Positions 63,396-64,000 of a DNA stretch of 64,000 nucleotides are shown in pieces. The position numbers and the translations under genes were made by a program. Numbering within the stretch: position 1 is the first letter of the stretch; every line of letters starts with the position of its first letter. The notes beneath the pieces are model-generated. The model was not told where the DNA came from, did not search any database, and worked only from the letters and a program-made list of their open reading frames with translations. Source of the stretch: an uncultured Eggerthellaceae bacterium. Its GTDB lineage: Bacteria; Actinomycetota; Coriobacteriia; Coriobacteriales; Eggerthellaceae. The stretch lies in NCBI GenBank assembly GCA_910588095.1, contig CAJUQH010000003.1, positions 62,001 to 126,000 of the forward strand, read 5' to 3'.

Positions 63396-63483
63396 GAGGG
63401 CACCCGCCACAGTCGCGAAACGGCAAGCCTACAAAATCCGGAGTTTCCTCTGGGAAAAAGAGTCTTGAAAGGCAGGTGCCCTC
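63396..63483 (-). promoter_or_regulatory. Conserved leader RNA stem, copy 2
   Basis: Minus-strand arms GAGGGCACCTGCC (63483-63471) and GGCGGGTGCCCTC (63408-63396) pair over 13 positions with one G-U. Compared with copy 1 at 7783-7871, a T-A pair is replaced by C-G and a G-U by G-C. Loop blocks TTTCAAGACT and CGACTGT are kept. The 3' end lies 78 nt before the start codon (85 nt in copy 1). Confidence 0.65.
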
Positions 63484-63589
63484 ATTGTCTCTTTTTCGCA
63501 CAAAGGAAATACACGGCTACTAAGGAGATAAATCCAGTATTCATTTGTAGGCGCTCCCTTAATCGGGAGATCGCCGTTTCGCACCTGCG

Positions 63590-63618
63590 AGGATAGCAAT
63601 CGCACCTGAAAATTGCAA
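63590..63618 (-). promoter_or_regulatory. Promoter of surface protein 4
   Basis: Minus strand TTGCAA (63618-63613), 17-nt spacer, TATCCT (63595-63590). Predicted start near 63583, leader about 266 nt. Confidence 0.55.
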
Positions 63619-63786
63619 GCATGGCGCTTGGATTGACGGTCGTGCAAAATGGGGCACTCTCGTCAACGAGACGCGCTCGCCCACTGACAAACTGGCTAGA
63701 TGACGGCATGGTGGCGGCTTCGGGACATTCCGATTGCCTGCCTTATACTTATGTACCCGAACAGCATCGGCAGAGGAAGGCACCCC

Positions 63787-64000
63787 ATGGCTGACGACAG
63801 CAACCCCGTTCCTGCGCGCCCCGAAGGCGTGCAAGCCAAGCGCAGCACGCTCACCCAGGCCGCCGGCGCGCCGCAGGTCGGCCGCCGCGAAGCTCCTGCG
63901 CCCACTCGCGACCCCGCGCGCACGCGTCGCATCGTCGTAGGGCTGCTGCTCAGCGTGGTAGTGGTGGTGGCTGTGCTCGGCCTGGTAATGGGGCTCGCCG
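63787..64000 (+). CDS. Truncated gene at the right edge: N-terminus of a membrane protein
   Basis: ATG 63787 after GAGGAAGG. The visible 71 residues are a polar Pro/Ala/Arg-rich segment ending in RTRR followed by a membrane helix (IVVGLLLSVVVVVAVLGLVM), so a membrane-anchored or exported protein that continues beyond the window. Family not recognisable from this part. Confidence 0.7.
   Translation, partial: MADDSNPVPARPEGVQAKRSTLTQAAGAPQVGRREAPAPTRDPARTRRIVVGLLLSVVVVVAVLGLVMGLA

Larger units (their letters stand above)
63318..63786. promoter_or_regulatory. Divergent region: leader of surface protein 4 and promoter of the right-edge gene
   Basis: 469 nt without a gene. Minus strand: promoter at 63590-63618, a hairpin (GGCG-AT-CTCCC pairing with GGGAG-CGCC, about 63549-63576), the conserved long-range stem at 63396-63483 and a small stem before the ribosome binding site. 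Plus strand: TATACT at 63744-63749 is the likely -10 of the right-edge gene. Confidence 0.6.

Noticed and set aside
1..64000. CRISPR array, prophage, integrase or transposase
   Set aside because: No regularly spaced repeats with unique spacers and no recombinase or phage protein motifs were found; the only repeats are those listed.
1..64000. Complete diversity-generating retroelement
   Set aside because: The surface protein C-termini suggest it, but no reverse transcriptase motif or template repeat is present in the window.

Overview
The window looks like a chromosomal segment of a high-GC anaerobic actinobacterium, most likely class Coriobacteriia, family Eggerthellaceae (inference). The basis is GC-rich codon use, a menaquinone methyltransferase, Tat export and [NiFe]-hydrogenase maturation genes, a PPi-type phosphofructokinase, a RecJ-RecQ fusion, a DUF5685/J-domain/Hsp70 cluster and several BspA-like surface proteins. 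No species assignment is possible from the sequence alone.

Layout. Positions 0.3-4.3 kb (minus) hold a four-gene module: membrane zinc ribbon, DUF5685, J-domain protein and a DnaK paralogue. A DUF1848 gene, a deletion-fusion remnant, an XRE regulator and a lipoprotein follow. Surface protein 1 lies at 8.0-12.2 kb. From 12.4 to 18.7 kb (plus) come an HD protein, menG, an amidohydrolase-like protein, tatA/tatC, hypA/hypB and nadE. A HemW-like radical SAM gene (minus) and a two-component system lead to surface protein 2 (22.6-27.8 kb). A YigZ/ABC-F pair (minus) is divergent from queD-queE-queC-queF, followed by a SurA-like protein, PPi-PFK, RecJ-RecQ, Rel, a metallo-hydrolase and cysK. Surface protein 3 covers 44.0-47.6 kb. 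From 48.0 to 55.7 kb (minus) lie a TVP38 protein, a PRC-barrel protein, a YtxH protein, ddl, an aminotransferase, two uncharacterised proteins and serS. A membrane Ser/Thr kinase, tRNA-Leu(CAG), a candidate small RNA and surface protein 4 (minus) close the window, with a truncated gene at the right edge.

The most interesting system is the four-member surface protein family. Members 2 and 3 each have a poly-G tract (G9 and G8) just after the signal peptide. In both, the signal peptide is one G short of being in frame with a long mature ORF, so both are OFF as sequenced and +1 G would switch them ON. This is the layout expected of slipped-strand phase variation. Members 1 and 4 have no tract and are intact; they share a different leader carrying a long-range stem of about 13 bp with compensatory changes between the two copies. 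The family also carries in-frame 45-nt palindromic repeats (15 codons, always the same frame) that also occur outside genes at 47.9 kb, an exact 320-bp internal duplication, and AT-richer unrelated centres between conserved ends. Together these suggest a variable adhesin repertoire.

Other points of note are a strong promoter followed about 60 nt later by a strong terminator (59.42-59.52 kb), a VTC/carbohydrate-binding fusion remnant, a Ser/Thr kinase with a large N-lobe insertion, an amidohydrolase-fold protein lacking metal ligands, and a small protein with an HxxEH motif.
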